Assembly (NCBI RefSeq): GCF_030253575.1
Contig: NC_080559.1
Span: 6,957,501 to 7,021,500, forward strand
Length of the DNA stretch: 64,000 nt
Direction: 5' to 3'
Origin: Rhododendron vialii
Lineage: Eukaryota > Streptophyta > Magnoliopsida > Ericales > Ericaceae
A program made the position numbers and the translations under genes. A model generated the notes under the pieces. That model had not been told where the DNA came from and ran no database searches. It was given only the letters and a program-made list of their open reading frames with translations. This document shows, piece by piece, positions 23,667 through 34,689 of the stretch. Numbering within the stretch: position 1 is the first letter of the stretch; every line of letters starts with the position of its first letter.

Positions 23667-24737
23667 TCGTCATTATCACTGCCAACAACTAAATTTTGTT
23701 CCCATAGGTAAATCCGTAAATAGTACGAAGCTATTTTGTTTTGATAATTTAAGGGTATGTGCCAATTTACCCACACTTCCATTAATTCTAGGAGATAAAT
23801 CCCACCGATCATGAAGGAAATTAAAACTGAAGCAAAGCCCCTTGGACACTAGCCCAATAAGAGTCAATAGACCCTTCAAGGCTGCAAAGTTTCGAAACTA
23901 GACTTTTAGAAAAAGCAAATCCATCCTAAGTACTCACAGAACGTAACCAACCAACAAATTCATTTGAGTTAAATAGCACCCGAGCAATTCCTTGTGGTTA
24001 AATAGCCTGGGCCCTGGGGTCTCGGGGTCTGTAATTACATTGTAGAGAGAGAGAAGAGGTTTTTGGTTATCGGTAAAAGATTGATAGTTTTGATTATTCA
24101 ATGGCCAAAATTTGATGAATTGCTAAAAGATTGTTAAGTTTGGTTATGCCACTATGAGCATTTTTTTGAGAAAACAATGCTAAATTTAGCAACCCTATAG
24201 TTTTTGCTTATTCCACTGTGGATGCTCTTAGATAAATAAAGAATGTCCCTGTTCCATAAACGAGAATAAGTACTCATTTTTTAAGAAAGCAATTTCAAGC
24301 TCAAAAATCATGTGTTTACGCAAATAATTTTTCTGGCAACATGGATCTTATTTGATAAATCTTATTGAGATCCTTTAAATGGTGCAAAAAAAAATTACAA
24401 AAAATTATTTTTCATTTATATTATTTTTAAATTTAAAAATGTAAAAATTATAAACTGTTTATTTTTAAGAGGGGTTTTTTGGAATGGAAAGGATATTGAG
24501 GATGGCCTACTAGCACTATTGTATAATATTGTGAGGAGAGTTTTCGTGAGCAGAACTCTGAGATCAACAAGTGCATGCAAGATTTCATTCGATTCTTATT
24601 AAAACGTTAAAGTGTCGTCGTATGGAACGTACGTAATCATTTCTTTTTTTTAATCAGCTATTTAACGTAATCATTTCACAGCATATATAAACGTGCTCCA
24701 CTTGTAGAAAATTTTACTACTAAATTGCATATATATA
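23667..24737. repeat. Duplicated block D2, copy b
   Basis: Matches 1,193-3,520 without its two insertions. It carries an AT-rich insertion at about 24,241-24,492 related to the relic at 15,961-16,192. No gene is present. Confidence 0.8.
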
Positions 24738-25181
24738 CACACACACATAAATCTTCTTATAAGAGCGCCCTTATAAGGACACTCTCTTTTTTCGATCGAA
24801 TTTCAATGATCCGAGCCGTTCAATGTGAGAGTACCCGCAGGAAATTGGCAAAAAAAAAGATTTGGGATACAATTTGGAAGAAGGTAGATACCGGGTTTTG
24901 CAACGTTTTAGAAAGAGATGACGAGGATTGATCGAAGAAGGTAGATCCCGTAAACGAGTCTCAGATAGATTCAGAATTTTAAGCCCGATTGGAAGTCCTG
25001 GTGACAGCTCATGGAATTCTTTAAAGTTTATATAGCTCCTAAAAGATCGAGAACTTGGAGATCACTAGGAAGTAAGAGAATCTTTCTAAGTGTTTACAGC
25101 CACTCAGTAAGAAATGAGTAAGCTCGCTATGATTGGAAAGTTTTGGTAGCAATGTAATAGTGGTAAACGAAAGATTTAAGC
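24738..25181. other. Intergenic, no gene seen
   Basis: Short unique stretch between blocks D2b and D3b. The open frame at 24,725-24,931 shows no recognisable domain. Confidence 0.5.
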
Positions 25182-25186
25182 GTTCG

Positions 25187-25370
25187 TTGCAAGGATCAAA
25201 GTGTTGTGGTCAAGATTGTAGACTACTGTCCATCAGGCTGCGCTGGGACCATCGATCTTTCTCAAGAAGCTTTCTCTGTGATTGCCGAGCCTAATGCTGA
25301 AAAAATCAACATTGAATATACCCAAAAAAAAAAAAAAACCCAAGAAACTCTTCTTCTTTTTTGCATCTAA
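25187..25370 (+). pseudogene. Truncated EG45-like copy
   Basis: Equivalent to the last ~60 codons of the intact gene at 18.8-19.9 kb, from CKDQSVVVKIVDYC to the IEYTQ end, open to the equivalent stop. The first exon, signal peptide and N-terminal half are missing: sequence similarity begins abruptly at TTGCAAGG. Replacements such as CPPGC to CPSGC, and DPNAG to EPNAE, suggest relaxed constraint. No promoter is visible upstream. It marks the breakpoint of the D3 duplication. Confidence 0.88.
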
Positions 25371-25581
25371 AACCCTATAGTTCTAGGAAGTTACATTAAA
25401 GGCCATCATAAAACAAATACTCAAATAATTTTAAAGTTTCTGGTCTGGAGTTGTCAAAACTGCAGATTTTGTAATTGTTCTCTGGAGACTCGCTATCCAA
25501 TTTTATATTTTGACCATGGAGTCTGGGTTAGTAATACTTAGAACATCAAGACATTAGAGATACGATTGGAATATCTTGAAT

Positions 25582-26720
25582 AGTATCTGAAAAGAAAGCA
25601 CTGTGGGGGTGTGAGCTATCAATATGCTCAGTGAATGCTCTTATCCATAATGAGAGAAACAATAAGATAAATGCTTTAAAAAGAATTAAGCAACAATATT
25701 CAGCTGAGCAAATAACTTCCTTCTTTTATCAACTCATACTAATTTAGGGCGCTGCGATTCGCAGCCTTTTATTTTCTCTCATAGCCCATTAAAAAATTCC
25801 AATTATACTCGACAGTTAGTTACCGAAATGGAGATATATTTTCAGCATCCAATTACCGAAATATAATATTTTTTCCAACAGCTATTTACCGAAAATGTAT
25901 GTTCGGCAATTGTTTACCGAAGTTGAACATATTTTCGACATGTAGTTACCGAAATATAATCTTGTTTTCAACGGTTATTTACCGAAATATTATGTATGAT
26001 TTTCAACAACCATTTACTGAAATGTAGTGGGCTATGGGAGAAAATAAAAGGCTGCGAATAGCAACGCCCCTAATTTATAGGCCTTTGGCCATGGTTGTAT
26101 CAACACCAACATAGTACTCGTTACGCCACTAAGGTAATATTCATAACCAAATACTCACATGTATGGATTTATGTGTTGTATGCCAGCTTCGGAAGCGGCA
26201 ACGAGCACCGCGACTCTACGTAGGGGGTGAGCTCGTGTTGGTACCTCTTTGTTGGGCCTCAAGGTGGGTTTACTTATCTAATTTTACAAAAGATTATGGT
26301 AATGTGTATAGCGTGTGAAAAATGGTAAATGGTGATAATCATGTTTGGCTTGAAGTTAATTGCAATATAACATTAGTGGCATTATGAATATAACATTAGT
26401 GGCATTATGAATATAGCCTTAGTGGCGTTGCGAGTAATATAGTGGCGCAACTGATATTGCCTTAGTGGCGTGATTATGAATATTGCCTTAGTGGCGTAAC
26501 GAGTACTATATTGGTGTTGATGTTGATACAACCATGGCCAAAGGCGTATAAATTAGTATGAGTTGATAAAAGAAGTTGGAAGTTATTTGCTGAGCTGAAT
26601 ATTATCGCTTATTTCATTTTTAAGCACTTATCATATTGCTTCTCTCATTGTGAATAAGAACATTCACTGAGCATGTTGATAGCTCACACCCCTATAGTGT
26701 TTTCTTTTTAGGCAAACCTA
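25582..26720. mobile_element. Foldback element, copy in D3b
   Basis: Same hairpin as 20,143-20,914. Its left arm is split by the hAT MITE at 25,747-26,069. The loop here has more TTAGTGGCGT-type units than the first copy, including a doubled ACATTAGTGGCATTATGAAT unit near 26,370-26,410. Confidence 0.7.
25747..26069. mobile_element. hAT-type MITE with internal minisatellite
   Basis: The 323-bp element has ~40-bp inverted ends (GGGCGCTGCGATTCGCAGCC against GGCTGCGAATAGCAACGCCC) and a perfect 8-bp duplication CTAATTTA at 25,739-25,746 and 26,070-26,077. The empty site survives at about 20,299-20,306. The interior consists of about seven degenerate units, each with a TTACCGAAAT-like core and spaced 30-40 bp apart, with no coding capacity. 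Confidence 0.92.
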
Positions 26721-26846
26721 GCATACAACACATAAATCCATACATGTGAGTATTTGTATAGAGATGCCCATAAAATTAAACACCAGCAACCATATTCTCT
26801 ATACCCTCTTCTTAACTAAGTGTCCCAATTGATACCAAAAAAACTC

Positions 26847-28678
26847 TGTAACGACTCTGACCAATCCCTATAGGTCTTAATCACCACAAAGCGCCGGTGA
26901 AACCTTCACCAACGCCATTTCAAACATACATAATGTCATAATCATATAACTGAAAAGGACGATAATAGAACCAACAGAAGCATATCCTATAAATTCCAAT
27001 GTAGCGACAACTTATGTTACAAAAGAATTATAACTCCCAATAACACCCCAGAGCTGTGCATAACCTAAAACTTTACAAATGTCCCTAGTTATGACAAGAA
27101 TGACAAAAGGGAGTATCTTAAACACAACATCCCTACAAACAACATTGGTACAGCTCCTCACATAAGCTTCAAGTCCACACAAAGGAAACCATATCAATCT
27201 ATTCTTCACTTCACATCCTGAAAGGTGGAGAAAACCCATAAGCTAATGCTCGTATGAGTGACCAATACATAATTTACATGCTTTCCATGGACATGATAAA
27301 ACAAACATTTCATAGAGATACAAATCACAGAAATATAGCTTGATATATAAAGCACATTTCCCACTGTTAGTGGATCTACCGAGCGTCCCCAGTAGTGGAT
27401 AAGCTTCGACGTCTTAGCATTACCCCTAACGTTTTGTGTCACTTTGTAGGAATGTCTTTGCTAGATAGGAAAACATTTTTACCTTTCATTGATTTCCATG
27501 GAGATCATATCATTGTACAAACACACTCAATAAAGCCTTGAACTGAAACCATTTATAAAATTCATGTAATTTAGGTAAGAGCCACTCACCTCAAATTCGA
27601 GCTTCTAAACCACGTTCCCTACCTGAACATATAAGACAATTATAATCAAGATTCAATGGAGCACATTTAAACTTCTAAATATTTTCATTCTAATATCCCC
27701 AGTTGCTCAACTAATGGTCCAATCTAGTGAAAAAGTCAGAACCTAGCTAAAACTCCAAATTTGTACGGAGTCTTATAACCAGCCTTTAGTATTTTGGCTA
27801 TAAAAACTTATAGAATAAAAATTAGATGCCGGGACTATCACCATTGAAAATTAGACTTTCGGAGCATTAATTATGGCATAAAATTTGTCCGAATTGGAGT
27901 CTGGACGACAAAGATATGCTCATCCGAAGTTGGAACTGTAACTTGTCAATTCAGCGATTTTTCAGCATATTCGAACCTAGAACTCGTTTTCAACCTAGAA
28001 CTCACCAAGAGCTCTTAACACCAGCCTCAAACTTCACAAACCAATCGATCTCTAAAGGTAAGAATAACAATCAAAACTTATTGGTTCAACTAGATTTTGG
28101 AACATCCAAAGGAAATCAAGCCTAGGTTTTCAAGATTTTCATGAGAAAGTATCAAAAACTCATCTCTAAACCTCAAAATAAGGGTTTCATAACCCTCGGG
28201 TCTAAATCCTGAAATTAACCTACTAAATAAAGGAGTTAAACTTGTAAAATATGGAACCTAAGATGGAGGATTGCTATACTTACCAAGAAGAGCCTCAGTT
28301 TAACTCCAAGTTTCCCCAATCCTCCTCCTACTCCTCCTCCTCCTCTCTCTCTCTCTCTCTCCTCTCTGTCGTTATACCGGGAAGCGGTGGAGATATCGGT
28401 GGAGATAATAACGATGAAAAAAGTAGAACTTTTTTTTAGAAAAATTATCCCATGTGGTTAACCATATACTAGAATGCATAACTAGGCATCTTTACCACAC
28501 CTCCACAGACAAAAACTTTGCCCAATCATATCAAGTCACTCTGTTAATATACAATATGTAACTAATCAACTCTCAATAACCACTTTAATTAAAATAGTTT
28601 AATTAAATTAATTCCAACACTTATGCTCATAAAATACCATTTAAATAAATTAAGGTAATTAGGAGTCTGGGTGTTACA
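26847..28678 (-). mobile_element. Chromovirus 3' LTR, second copy
   Basis: Duplicate of 21,045-23,310 with the same TGTAACGACT and GGTGTTACA limits and minus orientation. It is more complete, keeping 28,005-28,540, which the other copy lost, and it lacks the Stowaway and the nested solo LTR. A (CT)n run near 28,340 and several open frames inside it are LTR sequence, not genes. Confidence 0.75.
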
Positions 28679-28838
28679 CCCTTCTCACTTAAAGAAGTTT
28701 GATTCCCAAATTTAACTATAGTTAGATTTACAAAGTGTTCGGAGTATTTGGTTCACGGATTTTCCTCTATCTCCCGAGTCGTCGTTTCTCCACGAACGAT
28801 TAGCCCTCCACACCTTTACTAAAGGAATATGAATTTTT

Positions 28839-29385
28839 TCATAGTCGTCCCTCTAGTTTTACGGCTGTCTCAATTTCGTCCTTGTAGTTTGTTTTACGTT
28901 CTAAATTGGTAAAGTCGTTAACACCGTTAATGAAACTAACGGAAAAATATAGTTAAAAAATTAAGTATTCCAATTTTTAATCTGTTTGAACCGGTGCGGA
29001 GATCTTATTTTTCTGATCATTTTATCTTAAATGGTCATAATAGATTTTTGGCTCTAAGGCCTTTCAATGAGTACCCTAAGAGAGCCCTGAAACTAAATGA
29101 AAAGTATTTGGATGCTCGTTGAAAGGCCTTGAAGCCAAAAATTCATTACAACCATCTAGGATAAAATGAAAAAAAAAAAAAAAGATCTTTGCATTGATTC
29201 AACCGGATTGAAAATTGGAGCACTTAATTTTTTAATCATATTTTTACGTTAGTTTCATTAACGGTGTTAACGATTTTACCAATTTGGAACGTAAAGCAAA
29301 CTACAGGAACGAAATTGAGACAATTGAAACTAGAATGACGAAATTGAGACAACCGTAAAACTAGAGACATGACTACGAAAATTTG
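28839..29385. mobile_element. Inverted-repeat element
   Basis: The D3a copy lacks this stretch. Its arms are long inverted repeats, TAGTTTTACGG...CTCAATTTCGTCC against the inverted form ending GTAAAACTAGAGAC. In the middle sits a smaller palindrome built on AAGGCCTTTCAATGAG, shared with the large palindrome at 34.7-36.2 kb. I could not fix the target duplication, so the ends are approximate. Confidence 0.7.
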
Positions 29386-29689
29386 CCATATATATGTTGC
29401 ATATGAGATGATCACTGACATAAATACATACTCTATAATTTGTGTATATATATGTGACTATATCATCTAATTTTCGTAACGAAAATGCTGCACATGATCA
29501 GAAAATTAAATCAAAATTGAGCACGTTGAATGAAAATGCCTAATGGATGAAAGAAGTTTAACTATAACACCTTATACGATAACAATAATTGAAGCAGTAT
29601 TTGTGGGATACCAATACATATTAAAAGTAGAGCGTGCGATAATAACAACTGCTTTGTTTGCTTCCCATCTTTGAAAATTCCATTTCCTC

Positions 29690-31176
29690 TCTCTCCGTGA
29701 TTTTCAATAACTTTCTCTATCTATCCCTCCCTACTCATTACCACTCATTACATGAAAAATATTTTTCAATAACATCTGTTTGTTTAATGACTTGCATTTT
29801 CTTTTTGTTGTATTTCCAGGGTCTAATAAATTCAAAAAGCTCTAGAAGGTGAAGCAGTCTCTAATAATATCCTAAATAAGAAGCATATCTTGCAATATTT
29901 GCTATGTTATGTGATGTTTCTGTTAGTTGAATAGCAACTCCTCCTTCCAAATCTTCTAATGGTCTTCATAAAATTTGCAAGGGGAGGTTATTTCAATTTT
30001 ATTTCTGATGTTTGTGAGAAGGGAAAAGGTCTTCTTCTTTTTTATCCGTAAAAGTAACATTTTATTAAAGAAAATGGAAAAGGGGGAAATCCCAACTAAT
30101 GGTCGGATAATACATCCAAGGGGCAAAGCCCGCAACATCTGAAGGTTTATTCACAGATGCATGGATATGATCCAAATTCCAATCTTTTTCTTGTTATTAA
30201 ATACGCCATGAATGATAAAACTGAAAATCAGAATAAACCGATTAAATTGAGCCATTAATATTTGGTTTGGTTTTCAAAATGGCCGAAACAGTCTGTTGAA
30301 CACAAATTTCGAGTCTGCGAAAAAGACGGAAAAATGTTGAACAAGAGTCAATTTTATTGATGTATGATATTAGGGTTTACAATCTCTGATCTATTTTCTA
30401 ATCAAAGAAAATAAAGTCTTCTGATTCTTCTCTTTGATTGTTGAAACGAGGGCTTTGTGCTTGATCTCGAATCAAACGGCGGAATCTTCTCCGTGATTTG
30501 CGAAGAAGTTGATAACTTGGATTGAATGTTCTTCGAGGCTTTGAGGCTTCGATTCGAAGAACCTTCTTGTTGGATGCACACTTGAAGAATTCTGAAGGAT
30601 TTGAAGGCTTCGATCTTCAGAGCTCTGGAGCTTTTTGCTTCAATGTGCCGATGGAAAAATATGAGAGGAAACACCTCTATTTATAAGGGTTTGGGTGGAG
30701 ACTCCAACCCTAACCTTCCATATTGATCTCTTTAATTATTTCCTTTATTGAAAAAGGAATAATAATAATTTGATAATTATCTTTCCTTTCTTTTTATTTT
30801 AGAAAAGGTAATTATATATAAAGAGATATATTATTATTCACCAATTAGCCTAATTTGATTGGCCGGACTTGATAAAATAATAACTGTGTCATTTTGACAC
30901 GTGGCACCATTTGATTGGTCCATTTACATGTCTCTGACTTTTGACCACGGACACTTGGCATCACTTGATTGGCCTGTCCATGAAATTTTGACTTTGACTT
31001 ATAGGCACTTGGCGACATTTGATTGGCCAATTTGTATGCCCTAGCAACACGTGGCGATTTGTGATAGGCTAGAAATTTTACATGCCTACACAGTCCAACC
31101 GAAATGGCCCAGTTGATTCGGATCAATGGAAAACGAGGAATGATGTAATTATGTTTTAAGTACTCCACCGATCGCG
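29690..31176. repeat. Duplicated block D1, copy b
   Basis: Matches 53-712 apart from the solo LTR at 30,294-31,090. A LINE-like 3' tail on the minus strand is near 30,040-30,150. No gene is present. Confidence 0.85.
30294..31090 (-). mobile_element. Solo LTR, 797 bp, with repeated U3 motif
   Basis: Limits TGTTGAACAC and TGCCTACA with a perfect 5-bp duplication CAGTC (30,289-30,293 and 31,091-31,095). Block D1a (about 630) has the empty site. A minus-strand TATA (CTTATAAATAGAGGTG, near 30,680) gives the sense as minus. Its upstream U3 part (30,840-31,075) carries four or five imperfect ~55-bp units combining a CACGTGGC- or CACTTGGC-like box with TTTGATTGGCC. The family is not identified. Confidence 0.92.
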
Positions 31177-32193
31177 AAGCCCTGTTAACTAGTCAAAAAT
31201 ACTATATTATGCTTATGGAGAGTGGGAAAATATTTATCTACCTCAGGTTCGGTCGAAACAAGCTTAAAACAGGTTTTTCAAAGTTTGTGATTTCCTAGGG
31301 AGCTGACGGGAACGGGAGTTTGGGCTCGGTTCAAGGCAGTTGGTGGAGGTTTTGGGAGGATTTTGGTGGGGAAGGAAGTTTGGAAGTGGTAATTCGGAAT
31401 TTGGGATGGTGTAGGTGGGAAACTCACTTTTCTCTCTCTATGGTTTCTCTCACTAAACCTCTATGGGCGGAGCTCAGTTTCACCTATTCCTCTACTGGGT
31501 TTGGACGTGCTGAGGATGAGAGAGGTGTGTGTTTGCTATGGTTTCAGAGGTAAGGGAAGATGTGGTATTTTATAGAGGAGTTTGCAGGGAGAGGAATGGA
31601 GAGAGATGGCCAGAGGCGGTGGTGGCCGGCTGGAAACAGTCAAATAGATGAAATGCAGAGGATAAAAATATTGAAGGAGTTGTAAAGATGATGTAGAAAA
31701 TAAAATTGTTAACCGTGATTAAAGTGGGTGGGGGTAAAGGTTTTTTTTTCTCCACCAATGACCGGTTCTTTCGGTAACAAGTTTTTTTTTTGTTATGCCT
31801 AAGTTATACATTTAATGATTTTAATTGTGCTTCAACTGGTTTTGTTGTGCTATTTTTTACGGTGTCTCCAAAATATAGGGAGACACCTGATCATCTGCCT
31901 TTTTACTAACTTTACTTTTGATTAGTTTCCAAGCAAGATCATAAGTTCAAAAAAACGTATTCTATTCTACGTATGTAATCTTTTTGCATTAACATAGTAA
32001 TAGCAGAAAATTTGATCATTAATAAACACTAGGTTCACCTTCGTGCACAGCACGAATGCATGCCCATCGAAGGGAACAAGTTTTGATATAAGTTAGATAT
32101 GTCTTGTTTGTAATTTTAGAACCGGAAGCAATAGAAGAGTATGAAAATAGCCAGGAAGATATATTACATAGATTGATCAAAGTAGCAAAAGCA
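31177..32193. other. Intergenic, no gene seen
   Basis: About 31,700-31,890 is a minus-oriented relative of the repeats at 43,200-43,740 and 45,230-45,385 (AACCGTGATTAA, GTTATGCC, ACGGTGTCTCC words). The G-rich open frame near 31,320-31,553 lacks any recognisable domain. Confidence 0.5.
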
Positions 32194-32196
32194 TTA

Positions 32197-32463
32197 GAGC
32201 ATCCGCAATGTAATAATCAAAAGTAAATAATCAAAATTTGTTACGTCAGCTTTCAATTATTCATTTAGAGGGTTGCTAAAGTTAGCAATGTGAAAAGTTA
32301 GTAATGTGAAGTCCCACATTATTACTTTTGATTATTCAAGTGCCCAAATTTAATTATTGGTTAAGAGGTTGCTAATTTTGATTATTACAATGTGAGCATT
32401 TTTTAAGCACACATTGCTAACTTAAACAATCTTTTGATTTTGATTATTACATTGTAGATGCTC
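32197..32463. mobile_element. Tourist-like MITE
   Basis: A 267-bp element with ends GAGCATCCGCAATGTAAT and ATTACATTGTAGATGCTC, flanked by TTA at 32,194-32,196 and 32,464-32,466. The 3-bp TTA duplication fits PIF/Harbinger. Blocks D2a and D2b contain a related relic (GGATGCTCTTAGAT near 2,234 and 24,222). Confidence 0.8.
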
Positions 32464-32528
32464 TTAGATGATTTACATACAGACCACATAGAGCGTTGTT
32501 TATTTGCAGACGCTAAAGGAGCATAACA

Positions 32529-32740
32529 TCAGTAAAGCTCGTAGTAGTCATAAATAGCAGTAGTCATATTAAACCACTCATTCCTCTCCTGCAAGCTCTT
32601 TATCTGCTCTTTGTCCTGAGAAGCATACGTCTGCAACTCCAAAAGAATCCATTTTCATGTGCTCTATTTATGAGTAAAACAATACAATCATCTAACCTGG
32701 ATGCGTTTCTTGTCCTCCTGCCTTAAACCACCATGTTTAA
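32529..32740 (-). pseudogene. Possible C-terminal exons of an unidentified gene
   Basis: On the minus strand, an open stretch ending LKHGGLRQEDKKRIQ reaches a donor (CAG then GTTAGA) at 32,696. After a ~60-bp gap a second stretch (32,529-32,636) reads LQTYASQDKEQIKSLQERNE and continues WFNMTTAIYDYYELY to a TGA. The hydrophilic, helix-like composition looks protein-derived, but I do not recognise the family. No upstream exons were found, though another minus frame (32,911-33,114) may belong to it. It could be a relic. Confidence 0.3.
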
Positions 32741-33947
32741 GTTTTAAAAAAATAATTTCAATCTAGGACTAATGCCTTGCACAATGGTAATAATTTTAAC
32801 GTAAGTAGCAATTGCACTCACATACTTAAACTTGTAAGCAAGTCCAATTCCGCACTATCGTGCAATTATCCTGGCTAACATTCCAAAGCCGAGCCCTAAA
32901 TGAGTTAGTACTAAAGGAGCTCTCTAGGACTATGATTATGTCGAGCATTTGCACTATCCAATGGAGCCTTATCACCAAAAATTATCTTAATTCTTTTCCC
33001 CATCAGACCTATTCTTAAATATGAAATACTCAACATGTAAATGAAAGAGGTGGAGTGAAGTAGAACATGACAAACAACGTAGCATACAATACCCCAACTA
33101 ATCTGCTCACCCATGGATGGACTGCAATTGCGATGACATAAATGTTTATTTGCGAGGCAGTAATTCGAAAGTGAAGTTTTTTTTTCTTGTTGGCCAAATC
33201 AGAAGTAATACCTTACATTAGCCCTTGGAAAAAATATTTCCTGAATTCGTTGCGTGTTTCACATGTGGACTAACATTGAGTCCATTTTTCTGCTGCAATA
33301 AATATTGCCAAATAAGATCATCTTAAGCAATTCTGTATGGTAGCCAAATCCTACTCGTAAAATGCATGAACAAAAACTACGATTATTTCAATAAATATCT
33401 CCTCATTTACATTTTAAATCCAAATCCTTATGTATTTAATTATTAAATAATTACTATATAAACTACGATTATTCCGATAAATTTATTAATCGCACAATTC
33501 TTCACCTGCACATGAATTTCAATACCACAATCCACCATAACTTCTCATCTACGCAACAACTAAACCATCCAATTTAATGCAAGGTCCGCCAAGAACTTTT
33601 CAATACAAATAGGATTAAAAGTTAATGAAAACATGACTAAACATTAATTAATAAATTAAATTCAGGTCACCATCTACATCAAAAATAAAGTTTTGGTACT
33701 ATTTCCATTAAAATGCAGATTAAGGTTTCGGGTTTCCATGTTCAAAAAAAAAAAAAAGGGTTTTGGGCTTCCGGAAAACTACCTCAAACGCGATTCTAAG
33801 CTCGGGTAAGTGTTTCACGGTGTCCGTAGATCATTGTGGTGGTTCCAAAATCTTGAGGCGGCGTCCAGCGGCACTCCGGCGGCGCCCGTGGCGGCGGCGT
33901 GGGTGTGAAACCCTCTATATGCGGCTATTTTTTTTTTTTTTTTAAAA
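32741..33947. other. Intergenic, no gene seen
   Basis: AT-rich up to about 33,730, then a short GC-rich stretch (33,840-33,905, CGGCGGCG words) and a T-run. No convincing gene. Confidence 0.5.
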
Positions 33948-34163
33948 CGCTGATGGAGTGAGGGAGTTGCGGCGGTGGGGTTTCGAGGTGGGTGCGGTAG
34001 TGGTGGCGTAGGGTAAACACGCTGACGGAGTGAGGGAGTTGCGGTGGTGGGGTTTCGAGGTGGGTGCGGTAGTGGTGGCGTCGGGTGAACACGCTGACGG
34101 AGTCAAGGAGTTGCGGTGGTGAGGTTTCGAGTTGAGTGCGGTAGTGGTGGCGTCGGGTGGGGT
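33948..34163. repeat. Tandem array, three 72-bp units
   Basis: Units begin CGCTGATGGAGT, CGCTGACGGAGT and CGCTGACGGAGT at 33,948, 34,020 and 34,092. Because 72 is a multiple of three, the minus strand stays open as a His/Pro/Thr-rich repeat, but no protein family is recognised. Confidence 0.9.
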
Positions 34164-34389
34164 GGTGGCCGAAAGTGGTGGTGGTAGTTTGGTGGAGGGC
34201 CGAAGGACGGAGGAGACAGTGGTGAGGTCGAGAGGAGGAGGTGACGGGTGGTGGAGTTCGATGGTATGGGGAGAGGAAGGTGGTGGTGCCGTGGAGAAGG
34301 AGAGGAGAGGCAGGTGTTTTGGGTGGTCTTGGGCCGGAGGTGATGGTGGAGGCGGGGAGGGGTGTTATTGGAAAATAGCATGCCCTGGG

Positions 34390-34680
34390 TAATTGGTAAA
34401 ATTGTCGAAATCGAAAGGCAAAATTGTCCCAATTGAAAAATGGCATCCCCCTATCCGGTTCTTATTATTTAGGAGGATGGATAAAGAAAGTTGGTAAATT
34501 GCTATTCCCCCCCCGGCCCCACCTCCCTTTCTCAGATTACCCCGCTCTCTCTTTCTGGGCAATTGGTAAAATTGTCGAAATCAAAGGGCAAAATTGTCCC
34601 AATTGAAAAATGGCATCCCCCTATCCGATTCTTATTATTTAGGAGGATGGATAAAGAAAGTTGGTAAATTGCTATCTCCC
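34390..34680. repeat. Tandem duplication, ~170-bp unit, two copies
   Basis: GGTAATTGGTAAAATTGTCG at 34,388 and the equivalent at 34,562 begin two copies sharing AAATGGCATCCCCCTATCC and GGAGGATGGATAAAG. The C-runs at about 34,507 and 34,678 end each unit. Confidence 0.85.
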
Positions 34681-34689
34681 CCCCCCCCC

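Larger units (their letters stand above)
25182..29450. repeat. Duplicated block D3, copy b
   Basis: Second copy of 19,735-23,556. The left breakpoint lies within the EG45 coding exon, and the right one near 29,450 passes into unique DNA and then block D1b. Distinct insertions at 25,747-26,069 and about 28,839-29,385 show independent histories of the two copies. Confidence 0.9.

Noticed and set aside
33925..34446. A 173-codon His/Pro/Thr-rich minus-strand frame
   Set aside because: Produced by the 72-bp tandem repeats and GC-rich DNA; no recognisable family, no start context.
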